Assembly: GCA_035695825.1 (NCBI GenBank)
Contig: DASRRH010000018.1
Span: forward strand, 248,001-312,000
Reading direction: 5' to 3'
Length of the DNA stretch: 64,000 bases
Source: JAKEFM01 sp035695825
GTDB lineage: Bacteria; Planctomycetota; UBA1135; JAKEFM01
The number at the start of each line of letters is the position of its first letter. The stretch's first letter is position 1. The position numbers and the translations under genes were made by a program. The notes below the pieces were generated by a model, which was given only the letters and a program-made list of their open reading frames with translations, had not been told where the DNA came from and did no database searches. Of the stretch, positions 52,739 to 61,929 are shown piece by piece.

Positions 52739-54004
52739 GTGAGCCCCGTCCCCCTCTGGCTCGTCGCCCCCTTCGTCGCGCTCCTTGCCTGCATCGCCGT
52801 CCTTCCGCTCGCGACCCCGCGGTTCTGGGAGAAGCACTACCCGAAGGTCTCTCTCGCCTTCGGCGCGTTCGTCCTCGCCTGGTACCTCGCCGTGCGCGGG
52901 GAGACCGCGCCGCTCGCGCGCCGGGCTCTCGAGTACGTCTCCTTCATCTCCCTCATCGGCTCCCTCTACGTCGCGAGCGGGGGGATCCTGATCCGCGTGA
53001 GCCGCCGGGGGACGCCGGTCGTCAACACCGTCGTCCTCCTCGTCGGCGCGTTCCTCGCCAACGTCTTCGGGACGACCGGGGCCTCGGCGATCCTCATCCG
53101 CCCGTTCCTCCGGATCAACCGCGGCCACGTCCGTCCCTACCACGTCGTCTTCTTCATCTTCCTCGTCAGCAACTGCGGCGGGGCCCTCACCCCGATCGGG
53201 GACCCCCCCCTCTTCATGGGGTACATCAAGGGGGTCGACTTCTTCTGGGTCGCGGAGCACGCCTTCGGGGTCTGGGCGACGGTCGTCCTCGGGCTGCTGG
53301 CGACCTTCTTCGCGATCGACGCCACCCACGCCTGGAAGCGGCCCGGGGCCGAGCCTCCGGTCGGGCGCACCGGGATCGAGTTCGTCGGGATCCAGAACTT
53401 CCTCTGGGTCTTCGTGATCCTCGGCGCCGTCTTCCTGGTGAAACCCCTCGGGTTCGGGATCCCCGAGCTGATCATGGTGATCGCCGCGGCGGTCGCGCAC
53501 CGCACCTCGGCGCGGTCGGTCCTCGCCGAGAACGGATTCGACTTCCACCCGATCCGGGAGGTGGCGATCCTCTTCGCCGGGATCTTCGCGACGATGATCC
53601 CCGCGCTCCAGTACCTGGAGGCGCACGCGCGGGAGTTCGGGCTCGACTCCCCGGCCGCCTTCTTCTTCGGGAGCGGAGCGCTCTCCGCCGTCCTCGACAA
53701 CACGCCGACCTACCTCTCCTTCCTCACCGTGGCGGCCGGGGAGCAAGGGCTCTCCCTCGACCGGGCCGCCGACGTCGGTGCCTTCGTCGCCGCGCACCCT
53801 CGGATCCTCCTCGCCATCTCGATGGGGGCGGTCTTCTTCGGGGCCTGCACCTACATCGGGAACGGCCCGAACTTCATGGTGAAGTCGATCGCCGAGCGCG
53901 CGGGGGTGGTCTGCCCCTCCTTCCTCGGGTACGTGGCGAAGTACGCGATCCCGTTCCTCCTCCCGTGGCTCCTCCTCGCCGGCTTCCTCTTCTTCCGCGG
54001 CTAG
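52739..54004 (+). CDS. Sodium:proton antiporter-like (ArsB/NhaD superfamily)
   Basis: A 421-residue inner-membrane ion transporter with about 11-12 helices. Two inverted-repeat signatures are visible: NVFGTTGASAILIRP...SNCGGALTPIGDPPLF in the first half and LSAVLDNTPTYLSF...GACTYIGNGPNFM in the second. These fit the ion-transporter superfamily with NhaD and citrate carriers. It probably exchanges Na+ for H+. The GTG at 52739 is 66 bases after the permease. A calcium-exchanger-like gene follows closely. Confidence 0.85.
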   Translation: MSPVPLWLVAPFVALLACIAVLPLATPRFWEKHYPKVSLAFGAFVLAWYLAVRGETAPLARRALEYVSFISLIGSLYVASGGILIRVSRRGTPVVNTVVLLVGAFLANVFGTTGASAILIRPFLRINRGHVRPYHVVFFIFLVSNCGGALTPIGDPPLFMGYIKGVDFFWVAEHAFGVWATVVLGLLATFFAIDATHAWKRPGAEPPVGRTGIEFVGIQNFLWVFVILGAVFLVKPLGFGIPELIMVIAAAVAHRTSARSVLAENGFDFHPIREVAILFAGIFATMIPALQYLEAHAREFGLDSPAAFFFGSGALSAVLDNTPTYLSFLTVAAGEQGLSLDRAADVGAFVAAHPRILLAISMGAVFFGACTYIGNGPNFMVKSIAERAGVVCPSFLGYVAKYAIPFLLPWLLLAGFLFFRG

Positions 54005-54023
54005 CCCGGCGCCGCGACCCCGG

Positions 54024-55253
54024 ATGAAGAAGCGTCGACTGGGTCCCGCGGAGGCCTACCTCCTCCACTCCCTCGCGGCGATCTCCGTCGCGGCGGCCTT
54101 CTACGCCCGCGTGCAGCACGAGGTGCCCGCCCTCGCCCTCGCCGGGGTCTGCGGCTCCGCCGTCGTCTCCGCCGCCCTCCTCATCGCCTGGTCGGCGGAG
54201 GGGATCCAGTTCACGATCTCCAAGGGCCTCGTCGTCGCCATCGTCGCGCTCCTCCAGGTCCTCCCCGAATTCGCGGTCGAGGCGACGCTGTCCTGGTCGG
54301 GGCAGGTCCCGTACATGATGGCCAACGCGACCGGCTCGGTGCGCCTCCTGATCGGGCTCGCCTGGTCGGTGGTCCTCTTCACGGCGGCGGTCGCGCACCG
54401 CGTGCGCCGGCGGGAGGGGGTCTTCCGCCTGCGCCTCCCGCCCGAGATCCTCGTCGAGACGGGGGCGTTCGCGGCCGCGATGGCCTGGTTCGGCGTCATC
54501 CTGGCGAAGCGGACGCTGACGCTCCTCGACACCGCGGTCCTCGGGGGGATCTACGTCCTCTACATGCTCGCCCTCTATCGCCTCCCGCCGGAGGAGAAGG
54601 AGGAGATCGCCGACCTCGTCGCCCCGGCGAGGTTCCTCGCGGAAGACGGGCGGGGGAGGCCCCGGATGCCGAGGATCCTCCTCTACTTCGCGCTCGGCGG
54701 CGGGGCGATCTTCGCGGTCGCGGAGCCGTTCGTCGAGTCGTTGAAGGCGAGCGCCACCGTCCTCGGCATCCCCCCCTTCTTCTTCATCCAGTGGCTCGCT
54801 CCCTTCCTCTCGGAGTTCCCGGAGTCGTGCACTGCCTTCTACTGGGCCCAGCGGGTGAAGCTCGCGCCGATGGCGCTCCGGAACATGGTCTCATCGACCG
54901 TGAACCAGTGGACGCTCCTCTTCGCGATGATCCCGTTCGTCTACTGGATCTCTCCGAACGGGGGGAGGCCGGTCCCGATCGACGACGGCCACGCGCGCGA
55001 ACTCCTCCTGTCGATGAGCATGACGGTCTACGGCATGGTCGTGCTCTTCTCCCGGCGGGTCTCGATCCGCAACGCCCTGACCCTCTTCGTCCTCTGGGTC
55101 GCCCAGCTCCTCCTTCCGAGCCTCCACGTGCAACTGGCCGCCCTCTTCGGCGGCCTGACCCTCTTCGAGGTCGGCCGGCGCTGGAAGGAGACGAACCTCC
55201 GCGCCGACCTGCGCCACACCTGGGGGCTCCTGCGCGGCCGGCACCCCGAGTAG
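54024..55253 (+). CDS. Sodium/calcium exchanger-like membrane protein
   Basis: A 409-residue protein with 10-11 helices and two alpha-repeat-like motifs. The first is VLPEFAVEATLSW...NATGSV; the second is LSEFPESCTAFYWAQ...NMVSSTVNQWTLL. This arrangement matches the cation/Ca2+ exchanger superfamily, although the loops are divergent. It probably extrudes cations using Na+ or H+. The ATG at 54024 is 20 bases after the antiporter stop. The pair of cation exchangers suggests ion or pH homeostasis next to the permeases. Confidence 0.8.
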   Translation: MKKRRLGPAEAYLLHSLAAISVAAAFYARVQHEVPALALAGVCGSAVVSAALLIAWSAEGIQFTISKGLVVAIVALLQVLPEFAVEATLSWSGQVPYMMANATGSVRLLIGLAWSVVLFTAAVAHRVRRREGVFRLRLPPEILVETGAFAAAMAWFGVILAKRTLTLLDTAVLGGIYVLYMLALYRLPPEEKEEIADLVAPARFLAEDGRGRPRMPRILLYFALGGGAIFAVAEPFVESLKASATVLGIPPFFFIQWLAPFLSEFPESCTAFYWAQRVKLAPMALRNMVSSTVNQWTLLFAMIPFVYWISPNGGRPVPIDDGHARELLLSMSMTVYGMVVLFSRRVSIRNALTLFVLWVAQLLLPSLHVQLAALFGGLTLFEVGRRWKETNLRADLRHTWGLLRGRHPE

Positions 55254-55280
55254 GACGTGCCCCGGCGCCGTGGGCCGCCG

Positions 55281-55308
55281 TTGACCCCGCGGGGGAGGCC
55301 GCTAACTT
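55281..55308 (+). promoter_or_regulatory. Candidate promoter for murB-murA
   Basis: TTGACC (55281-55286), a 16-base gap and TAACTT (55303-55308) lie 19 bases before the murB ATG. The same TTGACC plus ACTTAC pattern occurs before aroF. Confidence 0.35.
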
Positions 55309-55326
55309 ACGCGCCCCCTCGAAGCC

Positions 55327-56241
55327 ATGGACGGCGGCCTCCGCGCGCTCGAGCGCTCGCTCGTCGCGGCCTTCGGCCGCGAACGCGTGCGGGCAGGCGC
55401 GCTCCTCGGGCCGATCTGCTCCTGGGGCGCGGGCGGCGCCGCGGACCTCCTCTTCACGGCGCAGTCGGCCGAGGACCTCCTCCGGGCCGCGCGGATCTGC
55501 CGGGAGGCCGGCCCGCCCCTCACGCTCCTCGGGGGAGGGGCGAACGTCCTCGTCTCGGACCGCGGCATCCGGGGCCTCGTCGTGCGCAACCGCGCCGAGC
55601 GGGTCGAGTCGCGGGGAGACGCCGGCTTCGAGGCCGAGTCGGGTGCGCTCCTCACGGCGCTCGCGCGCCGGGCGCTCGACGCGCGGGTCGCGGGGTTCGA
55701 GTTCCTCGTCGGGATCCCGGGGACCGTCGGAGGGGCCGTCGTCGGCAACGCGGGGACCCGAGCGCGCTGGTTCTCCGAGGTCCTCGAGAGCGTCCTCCTC
55801 CTTGGCCCCGACGGGCAGGTCCGACGCGAGGGGCCCGAGGCGTTGCGCTTCGGCTACCGCGACAGCCGGGTGAAGCGTTCCGGGGAGGTCGTCCTCTCGG
55901 CCGTCGTCCGGGGGACCCCCGACGAGCCTTCCTCGATCGCGCGGCGGATGGCCGCGTTCCTCGAGCAGCGGCGAGGCCAGCCGGCGGGCCCGAGCGCGGG
56001 CTCCGTCTTCCGGAACCCCCCCGGCGACTTCGCCGGGCGCCTGATCGAGTCGTGCGGGCTGAAGGGTCGGCGGATCGGGGGGGCGGAGATCTCGCGGATG
56101 CACGCGAACTTCATCCTCAACACGGGCGCCGCGACCGCGCGGGACATCCGTTCCCTCGTCGAGGTCGCGAAGGAGGAGGTCGCGCGCCGCGCGGGCGTCG
56201 CCCTCGAGGAGGAGATCCGCTACCTCGGGGAGTGGCCTTGA
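55327..56241 (+). CDS. murB: UDP-N-acetylmuramate dehydrogenase MurB
   Basis: FAD enzyme that reduces UDP-GlcNAc-enolpyruvate to UDP-MurNAc in peptidoglycan synthesis, cytosolic. The 304 residues show the FAD-binding LLGGGANVLVSD and GIPGTVGGAVVGNAG, the active-site YRDSRVK, the serine in AGSVFRNP, and HANFILNTG. The Glu near the C-terminus (LEEEIRYLG) is present. The ATG at 55327 gives a normal N-terminus. The stop overlaps murA (TTGA). Confidence 0.95.
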   Translation: MDGGLRALERSLVAAFGRERVRAGALLGPICSWGAGGAADLLFTAQSAEDLLRAARICREAGPPLTLLGGGANVLVSDRGIRGLVVRNRAERVESRGDAGFEAESGALLTALARRALDARVAGFEFLVGIPGTVGGAVVGNAGTRARWFSEVLESVLLLGPDGQVRREGPEALRFGYRDSRVKRSGEVVLSAVVRGTPDEPSSIARRMAAFLEQRRGQPAGPSAGSVFRNPPGDFAGRLIESCGLKGRRIGGAEISRMHANFILNTGAATARDIRSLVEVAKEEVARRAGVALEEEIRYLGEWP

Positions 56242-57614
56242 CGCGCTGGATCGTCGAGGGAGGGCGGCCGTTGCGCGGCGCGGTCGCGGTGGGGGGGGCG
56301 AAGAACGCCGCCTTCAAGGCGATGATCGCGGCCCTGCTCGGGAAGGAGGAGACGCTCCTCGTGAACGTCCCGGACGTCGGCGACGTCGCGCGGACGGCCG
56401 AGATGATCCGCTTGCTCGGCGGGGCGGTCAGCCGCGTCGGCCCGAACGCCGTCGTCATCGACCCGCGGAGCCTGCACGCCGCGCGTCTTCCGGAGGCGCT
56501 CGGGCGCCGCTCGCGGGCCTCCTTCCTCCTCGTCGGGCCGCTCCTCGCCCGCTCGGGGGAGGTCGAGCTGCCGCTCCCAGGCGGGGACCGGATCGGCCGT
56601 CGGCCGCTCGACCGCGCGGTGGCGGGGCTGCGCGCGATGGGAGCGGAGGTCGAGGAGTCGGGCGGATGGCTCCGCGTGCGCGGCCGCGGTCTGCGCGGCA
56701 CGCGCTACCGGTTCCCGAAGAACACGCACACGGGGACGGAGGCGCTGATCCTCGTCGCGATCACGGCGCGCGGCCGCACGGTCCTCGAGAACGCGGCGCA
56801 GGAGCCCGAGGTCGACGACCTCCTGCGCCTCCTCGTCGGCATGGGGGCGCGCGCGCGGCGGGTGGCGCCCCGCCGGATCGAGATCGAAGGAGGCGCGGAG
56901 CTGCGCGGGACGCGCCACCGCGTGATGTCCGATCGCAACGAGGCGATCTCCTTCGCCTGCATGGCCCTGGCGACGGTGGGGGACGTTCGGATCTCGCCCG
57001 TCGATCGACGGGTCCTCCACGCGTTCCTGGCGCTCCTCCGGAGGATGGGCGCGGCCTGGGAGGTGCGGGGGGAGGAGCTCCGCGTGAGCTGGGCGCGCCC
57101 GCTCCGGGGCCTCGAGATCGAGACTCGCCCCCATCCGGGGGTGATGACCGACTGGCAGCCCCTCCTCCTCACCCTCCTCACGCAGGCCTGGGGGACGAGC
57201 CTCGTCCACGAGACCGTCTTCGAGAACCGGTTCGGCTACGTGAAGGACCTCGCCCGGATGGGAGCGAGGATCGAGCTGTTCAATCCGCCGGTCGCGAACG
57301 CCTCGAGGCTCTACGGCTTCAATCCGGAGGACGACCGGCCCGAGTACCGCCACGCCGCGCGGGTCGAGGGACCGACGCCGCTGCGCGGGATCGTCGCCGA
57401 GGTCGCCGACGTCCGGGCCGGGGCGACGCTCGTCCTCGCCGCGCTCGCCGCGCGCGGGGAGACGACGATCTCGGGCGTCGAGCACGTCGAGCGCGGCTAC
57501 GAGCGTTTCGCCGAGCGCCTCCGCTCGCTCGGCGCGGACATCGCGGTGCGCGAGGCCGTCCCCGTTCATCCGGAGCCGGCCGGCGCGGCCCGCCCGCCGG
57601 CGCCTCCTGCCTAG
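56238..57614 (+). CDS. murA: UDP-N-acetylglucosamine 1-carboxyvinyltransferase MurA (Cys to Asp)
   Basis: First committed step of peptidoglycan synthesis: transfer of enolpyruvate from PEP to UDP-GlcNAc, cytosolic. The 458 residues include GGAKNAAFKA, RASFLLVGPLLAR, MTDWQPLLLTLLTQ and VHETVFENRF. The active-site loop reads LPGGDRIGRRP, with Asp117 where E. coli MurA has Cys115. Known: this change, natural in mycobacteria and some others, gives fosfomycin insensitivity. The TTG start lies in the murB stop. Length is slightly above the usual ~420 because of a Pro/Ala-rich C-terminal tail. Confidence 0.93.
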   Translation: MTRWIVEGGRPLRGAVAVGGAKNAAFKAMIAALLGKEETLLVNVPDVGDVARTAEMIRLLGGAVSRVGPNAVVIDPRSLHAARLPEALGRRSRASFLLVGPLLARSGEVELPLPGGDRIGRRPLDRAVAGLRAMGAEVEESGGWLRVRGRGLRGTRYRFPKNTHTGTEALILVAITARGRTVLENAAQEPEVDDLLRLLVGMGARARRVAPRRIEIEGGAELRGTRHRVMSDRNEAISFACMALATVGDVRISPVDRRVLHAFLALLRRMGAAWEVRGEELRVSWARPLRGLEIETRPHPGVMTDWQPLLLTLLTQAWGTSLVHETVFENRFGYVKDLARMGARIELFNPPVANASRLYGFNPEDDRPEYRHAARVEGPTPLRGIVAEVADVRAGATLVLAALAARGETTISGVEHVERGYERFAERLRSLGADIAVREAVPVHPEPAGAARPPAPPA

Positions 57615-57622
57615 AGAGCCGC

Positions 57623-58606
57623 CTACGGGAAGGCGATGCGCTCGCCGAGCCCGCCGGCGACCGCCCGGTCGACGACGAACCGCGCGGCGGCCACGTCCTC
57701 CACGGCGAGGCCGAGGGACTTGAAGACCGTGACCTCCTCTTCGGTGCCTCTGCCGGGGGCCCGTCCGGCGAGGACGGAGCCGAGCTCGGCGACGACGTGC
57801 GTGTCCGCGATCGCCCCTTCCCGGATCGGGAGAAGGAGATCCCCCGACTCGACGAGGGCGGCGTCGCGGGAGTCGACGTAGAGACGCGCGCGAGCGACGG
57901 CGGCGGTGTCCAACTCGCGCCAGTCGGGGCGGCAGGCGCCGACGCCGTTCACGTGGGCGCCGGGAGCGAGCCATTCCCCGCGGAGGACGGGCTCCCGAGC
58001 CGAGGTCGCCGTGACGACGAGATCGGCCCCCTCCACCGCCTCCCGCGCCGACGGGACGGCGTCGACGCGCAGGTGGAGCCGGCGGCCCCAGGTCTCCGCG
58101 AAGCGCCGGGCGTTCTCGGGAGTGCGCGACCAGACCCGTACCCTCTCGATGGGGCGGACGAGGGTCATCGCCTCGACGTGGCTCCCCGCCTGGACCCCGG
58201 AGCCGAGGATCGCGAGGCTCCTCGCTCCGGGGCGCGCGAGGGCCTTCGTCGCGGCGGCGGAGACGGCGGCGGTCCGTGCCTCCGTGATCCAGCGTCCGTC
58301 GAGGATCGCCTCGAGGCGCCCGGAATCGGCCTCGAAGACGAGAACCACGGCGAGGTGGGTCGGGAGGCCGGTCGCCTCGTTCCTGGGGAAGAAGGTGACG
58401 AGCTTCGCGCCGAGGGCGGCGGGGGTGGAGAGGAAGGCCGGCATCGCGCCGAGGAAACCCCCTGCCGCGGCGACGGGGACCACGGCGCGGAGGGGCTGGA
58501 CGGCGCTTTTCGTCGAGAAGGCGCGGAGCGCCTCCTCCATGAGGGGGATCGCGTCTCGGATGCCGAGGACGGCTCGGACGTCCTCTTCCCGGAGGAGGAG
58601 GGTCAT
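57623..58606 (-). CDS. Ornithine cyclodeaminase/mu-crystallin family protein
   Basis: A 327-residue NAD(P)-dependent cytosolic enzyme. It has KLVTFFPRNEATGLPTH, the Rossmann motif LGSGVQAGSHVEAM, and ARLYVDSRDA with GDLLLPIREGAI. Family members cyclodeaminate ornithine or reduce imino acids such as ketimines and alanine dehydrogenase-type substrates. The ATG at 58606 overlaps the dehydratase stop by 4 bases, suggesting a two-gene amino-acid operon. Exact reaction unknown. Confidence 0.87.
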   Translation of the reverse strand: MTLLLREEDVRAVLGIRDAIPLMEEALRAFSTKSAVQPLRAVVPVAAAGGFLGAMPAFLSTPAALGAKLVTFFPRNEATGLPTHLAVVLVFEADSGRLEAILDGRWITEARTAAVSAAATKALARPGARSLAILGSGVQAGSHVEAMTLVRPIERVRVWSRTPENARRFAETWGRRLHLRVDAVPSAREAVEGADLVVTATSAREPVLRGEWLAPGAHVNGVGACRPDWRELDTAAVARARLYVDSRDAALVESGDLLLPIREGAIADTHVVAELGSVLAGRAPGRGTEEEVTVFKSLGLAVEDVAAARFVVDRAVAGGLGERIAFP

Positions 58607-59565
58607 TCGCGGAGGATCTCGGCGAGGACGGCCGCGTCGATGTTTCCGCCCGAGACGACGCAGACGACCTTCCCCGCGCCCACCCGGCCGGCGAGGGCGA
58701 CGGCGACCGGGCAGGCCCCCGCCCCCTCCGCGACGATCCTGTTGCGCTCGGCGAGGAGCCGGACGGCGCGCCGGATCTCGGCGAGGGGCGCGGGGAGGGA
58801 GCCGTCGAGGAGGGAGCGGGCTCGCTCGAACATCTCGGGGAAGACCCCCTTGCCCCCGATCCCGTCGACGAAGTGCTTCACGAAGGGGATCGTCTGGGGC
58901 GAGCCCGCGCGGAGCGAAGCGAGGAGCGGGGCGGACTCCTCGACCTCCGCGGCGTACACCCGGGTCGCCGGACGGAGCGCCTTCACGGCGGAGGCGATGC
59001 CGCAGGCGAGGCCCCCCCCTCCGAAGGGGACGAGGATCGCGTCCGCGTCGGGGAGGTCCTCGAGGATCTCGAGGCCGATCGTCCCGTTCCCGGCCATCAC
59101 GGCGGGGTCGTCGAAGGGATGGACGAAGAACCCCTCCATTCCGGGGAAGGAGCGCTCCTCGAAGGTCCTCCACCAGCGGTCGAAGGAGACCCTCACCACC
59201 CGGGCGCCGAGGCGCTCGACCGCGGCGATCTTCGTCGCCGGGGCCGTGTCGGGGACGACGACGGTGCAGGGAAGGCCGAGGCGCCGCGCGGCGAAGGCGG
59301 CGCCCTGCGCCATGTTCCCCGCGCTCGCGGTCCAGAGGGCCGCCGGGGCCTCCGGGAGGGAGCGGACCGCGTTCCACGCCCCGCGGATCTTGAAGGAGCC
59401 GATCGGCTGGAGGCACTCGAGCTTCAGGTAGACCTCCCCGCGGAGGTCGGGGGCGTGGAACGGGACGAGGGGCGTCCGGAGCGCGACCTCCGAGACGGTC
59501 GCGCGCGCGCGGCGGACTTCGTCGAGGGGGATCAGGGCGGCCGCGGATTCTAGAGGCGCGTTCAC
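58603..59565 (-). CDS. Threonine/serine dehydratase-like PLP enzyme
   Basis: A 320-residue fold-type II PLP enzyme, cytosolic. The lysine that binds PLP lies in GSFKIRGA. TASAGNMAQGAA is the phosphate/substrate loop, GGGGLACG binds the PLP phosphate, and VVSGGNID is the C-terminal Ser/Gly loop. It lacks a C-terminal ACT regulatory domain, so it is a catabolic-type dehydratase or serine racemase. The GTG start at 59565 is 93 bases from the divergent DUF1579 gene. Likely product: 2-oxobutyrate or pyruvate plus ammonia. Confidence 0.88.
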   Translation of the reverse strand: MNAPLESAAALIPLDEVRRARATVSEVALRTPLVPFHAPDLRGEVYLKLECLQPIGSFKIRGAWNAVRSLPEAPAALWTASAGNMAQGAAFAARRLGLPCTVVVPDTAPATKIAAVERLGARVVRVSFDRWWRTFEERSFPGMEGFFVHPFDDPAVMAGNGTIGLEILEDLPDADAILVPFGGGGLACGIASAVKALRPATRVYAAEVEESAPLLASLRAGSPQTIPFVKHFVDGIGGKGVFPEMFERARSLLDGSLPAPLAEIRRAVRLLAERNRIVAEGAGACPVAVALAGRVGAGKVVCVVSGGNIDAAVLAEILRE

Positions 59566-59657
59566 GATTCTCGTTCCACCCCGTTGTGGAGGGGTGCGGG
59601 GCCTCGGAGAATCGGGCCGTTCTCCCGAATCCGCAGCCCCACCCTTCCGAGGATCCC

Positions 59658-60158
59658 ATGACCGGACAGGACCGCGAGATGCCCGCCCCCCCGAAGGCCG
59701 GCCCCCACCACGCCCACCTCGCCCGCCTCGTCGGAAAGTGGCGCATGACGAGCAAGTACTTCCCCGCTCCCGGCGCCGCGCCGGTCATCGGGACGGGGAC
59801 CGAGACGGTCCGGAGGAGTCCCGACGGACTTTGGTTCGTCACGGACCTCGCGATGGACGACGGGACCTTCCACGGACACGGAGTCTGCGGCTACGACCTC
59901 TTCAAGAAGAAGTACGTCGGCGTCTGGGTCGACTCGATGACGACGAGCCTCCAGCTCTCCGAGGGAGAGTGCAGCGAGGACGGCCGGGTCCAGACCTCCC
60001 TCTGCGAGGCGACCGATCCGGCGACCGGGAGGACGATCCGGATGAGGATGCGAACGGCGTTCAAGGACGAGAAGAGCCGAACGTTCCAGATCTTCCAGAT
60101 CGGCCCGGACGGAAAGGAGACGCTCGAGCTCGAGATGATCGGAACGCGGACGACGTAG
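59658..60158 (+). CDS. DUF1579 domain-containing protein
   Basis: A 166-residue cytosolic protein with the DUF1579 beta-barrel: an early LVGKWRMTSKYF, then GTGTETVRRSPDG, GYDLFKKKYVGVWVDSM and a charged tail. Function is unknown; the lipocalin/START-like fold suggests ligand binding. The ATG at 59658 has GAGGA just upstream. It lies alone between two minus-strand genes, converging on cstA. Confidence 0.86.
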   Translation: MTGQDREMPAPPKAGPHHAHLARLVGKWRMTSKYFPAPGAAPVIGTGTETVRRSPDGLWFVTDLAMDDGTFHGHGVCGYDLFKKKYVGVWVDSMTTSLQLSEGECSEDGRVQTSLCEATDPATGRTIRMRMRTAFKDEKSRTFQIFQIGPDGKETLELEMIGTRTT

Positions 60159-60186
60159 CGGGCGCTTCGCAGGCCGACTCGGGGCG

Positions 60187-61905
60187 CTAGGTCGCCGCCG
60201 CGCCCTCGGCCGTTCGGACGGAGCGGGCATCCGCGATGGCGAGGAGCCCCTCGACGAGGAGGAAAACGGCGAGGGAGAGGAGGAGGAGAGCGACGACCCC
60301 GTTCGCGGCCACGGTCGCGGTCGCGCTCCCCGCGGCGATCGCGGTCCCCGCGGTCCATGCCTGCACGACGAGCGAGGTCGCGGTGACGGCGAACACGAAG
60401 GCCATCGGGAGGAGCGCGAAGAGGAAGGGCCGGCGCGTGCGCGCGAGCCAAACCGAGACGCCGAGCAGGGTGAGCGACGCGAGGAGCTGATTCGACGTGC
60501 CGAAGAGGGTCCAGAAGTTCCGGTACGCGCCCGGCTCGGCGGTCGCCAGGATCGCCGCGGGAAGGAGGAGCGTGAGCGCGGTCGCCGCCACCCGCGAGAC
60601 GGGAGATCGCCACCCGAGGAGCTCCTGGACGAGGTAACGCCCCAGGCGCGTGCCGACGTCGAGGGTGTCGAAGACGAAGGTCGAGAACGCCATCGCCCCG
60701 AAGGTCGCCGCGAAGCGCCGGTGCTCCTCGCCGATCAGCACGGTGAGGAACCCGCCGAGCCCGTTCCCGTAGATCGTGCCGGGCGCGAGTCCGCTCGTGG
60801 ACCCCGGGGCGGCGACGACGATCGTCGCGAGCGCGAGGAGCGCGACGAACCCCTCGAGGAGCATGCCGCCGTAGCCGACGGGTCGGCAGTGCGTCTCCCG
60901 GTCGACCTGCTTCGAGGTCGTGCCGGAGCAGACGAGCCCGTGGAAGCCCGAGCACGCCCCGCAGGCGATCGTGACGAAGAGCATGGGGAAGAGGGGGACG
61001 GCCGCCCCCCCCGGCGGATGAACCGTCCAGCCGGTGAACGCCGCCTGTCGCGCCGGGAAGCCTCCGAGGAGGACGCCGAGCACGCCGATCGCGAGGGCGG
61101 CGTAGAGGACGAAGCCCCCGAGGTAACCGCGGGGCTGAAGGAGCGACCAGACCGGGGCGAGGCTCGCGACGAAGCAGTAGGCGAGGATGAGGAGGCCCCA
61201 GACTCTCGCCGGGTTGGCCACGGGCAGGACGAAGGCGGTCGAGACCTGCGTGCCGAGCCAGACGACGAAGAGGGTGGCCGGGACGAAGAGCGCCGTCGCG
61301 ACGAGGAGCCGCGGCCGGAGAAGACGGAGGACGAGTCCCATGACGACCGCGAGGCCGAGGTACATCGCGCTCGAGCCGGCGACGGCGCCGCCCGGATCGA
61401 AGCGCGCCCCGGCGAACTCGACCTCCTCGCTCCTCCCGACGAAGGTGTTCGCGGTGATGTCCGCGAAGGCGACGATCACGTAGAGGAGGGAGATCCAGAT
61501 GAAGGCGAGGAAGGCGATCGAGGCGCGCTTCCCCATCCGCGCCTTCACGATCTCCACCACGGATCCCCCCCGGTGGCGGACCGAGGCGAGGAGGCTCGAG
61601 AAGTCGTGGACCGCGCCGACGAGGATCGCGCCGAACACGATCCAGAGGACGCAGGGGAGCCAGCCGAACTGCTGGCACGCGAGGATCGGCCCCGCGATCG
61701 GGCCGGCCGCCGCGATCGCGGAAAAGTGCTGGCCGAGGAGGTAGAAGGGGGGCGTCGGGACGAAGTCGACGCCGTCCCGTCGCGTGTAGGCGGGGGTGAG
61801 ACGGGAGGGGTCGAGGCCGAGGAGCCGAGCGACGAGTCGCCCGTAGGTGAAGTAGCCGAGGGCGAGGACCGCGAGGGCGGCGAAGACGATGAGCGCGACG
61901 TTCAT
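60187..61905 (-). CDS. Carbon starvation protein CstA-like peptide/pyruvate transporter
   Basis: A 572-residue inner-membrane protein with about 16 hydrophobic segments. RRDGVDFVPTPPFYLLGQHF, AGPIAGPILACQQFGWLP, CGACSGFHGLVCSGTTSKQ and GTSNQLLA are CstA-family signatures. CstA members take up peptides or pyruvate under carbon limitation. The 572-residue form matches the shorter (CstA-II-like) group. The ATG at 61905 follows a GHMP kinase gene on the same strand after 24 bases. Confidence 0.92.
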   Translation of the reverse strand: MNVALIVFAALAVLALGYFTYGRLVARLLGLDPSRLTPAYTRRDGVDFVPTPPFYLLGQHFSAIAAAGPIAGPILACQQFGWLPCVLWIVFGAILVGAVHDFSSLLASVRHRGGSVVEIVKARMGKRASIAFLAFIWISLLYVIVAFADITANTFVGRSEEVEFAGARFDPGGAVAGSSAMYLGLAVVMGLVLRLLRPRLLVATALFVPATLFVVWLGTQVSTAFVLPVANPARVWGLLILAYCFVASLAPVWSLLQPRGYLGGFVLYAALAIGVLGVLLGGFPARQAAFTGWTVHPPGGAAVPLFPMLFVTIACGACSGFHGLVCSGTTSKQVDRETHCRPVGYGGMLLEGFVALLALATIVVAAPGSTSGLAPGTIYGNGLGGFLTVLIGEEHRRFAATFGAMAFSTFVFDTLDVGTRLGRYLVQELLGWRSPVSRVAATALTLLLPAAILATAEPGAYRNFWTLFGTSNQLLASLTLLGVSVWLARTRRPFLFALLPMAFVFAVTATSLVVQAWTAGTAIAAGSATATVAANGVVALLLLSLAVFLLVEGLLAIADARSVRTAEGAAAT

Positions 61906-61929
61906 GTCCGGCCCGCGGGAGGGGGGACC

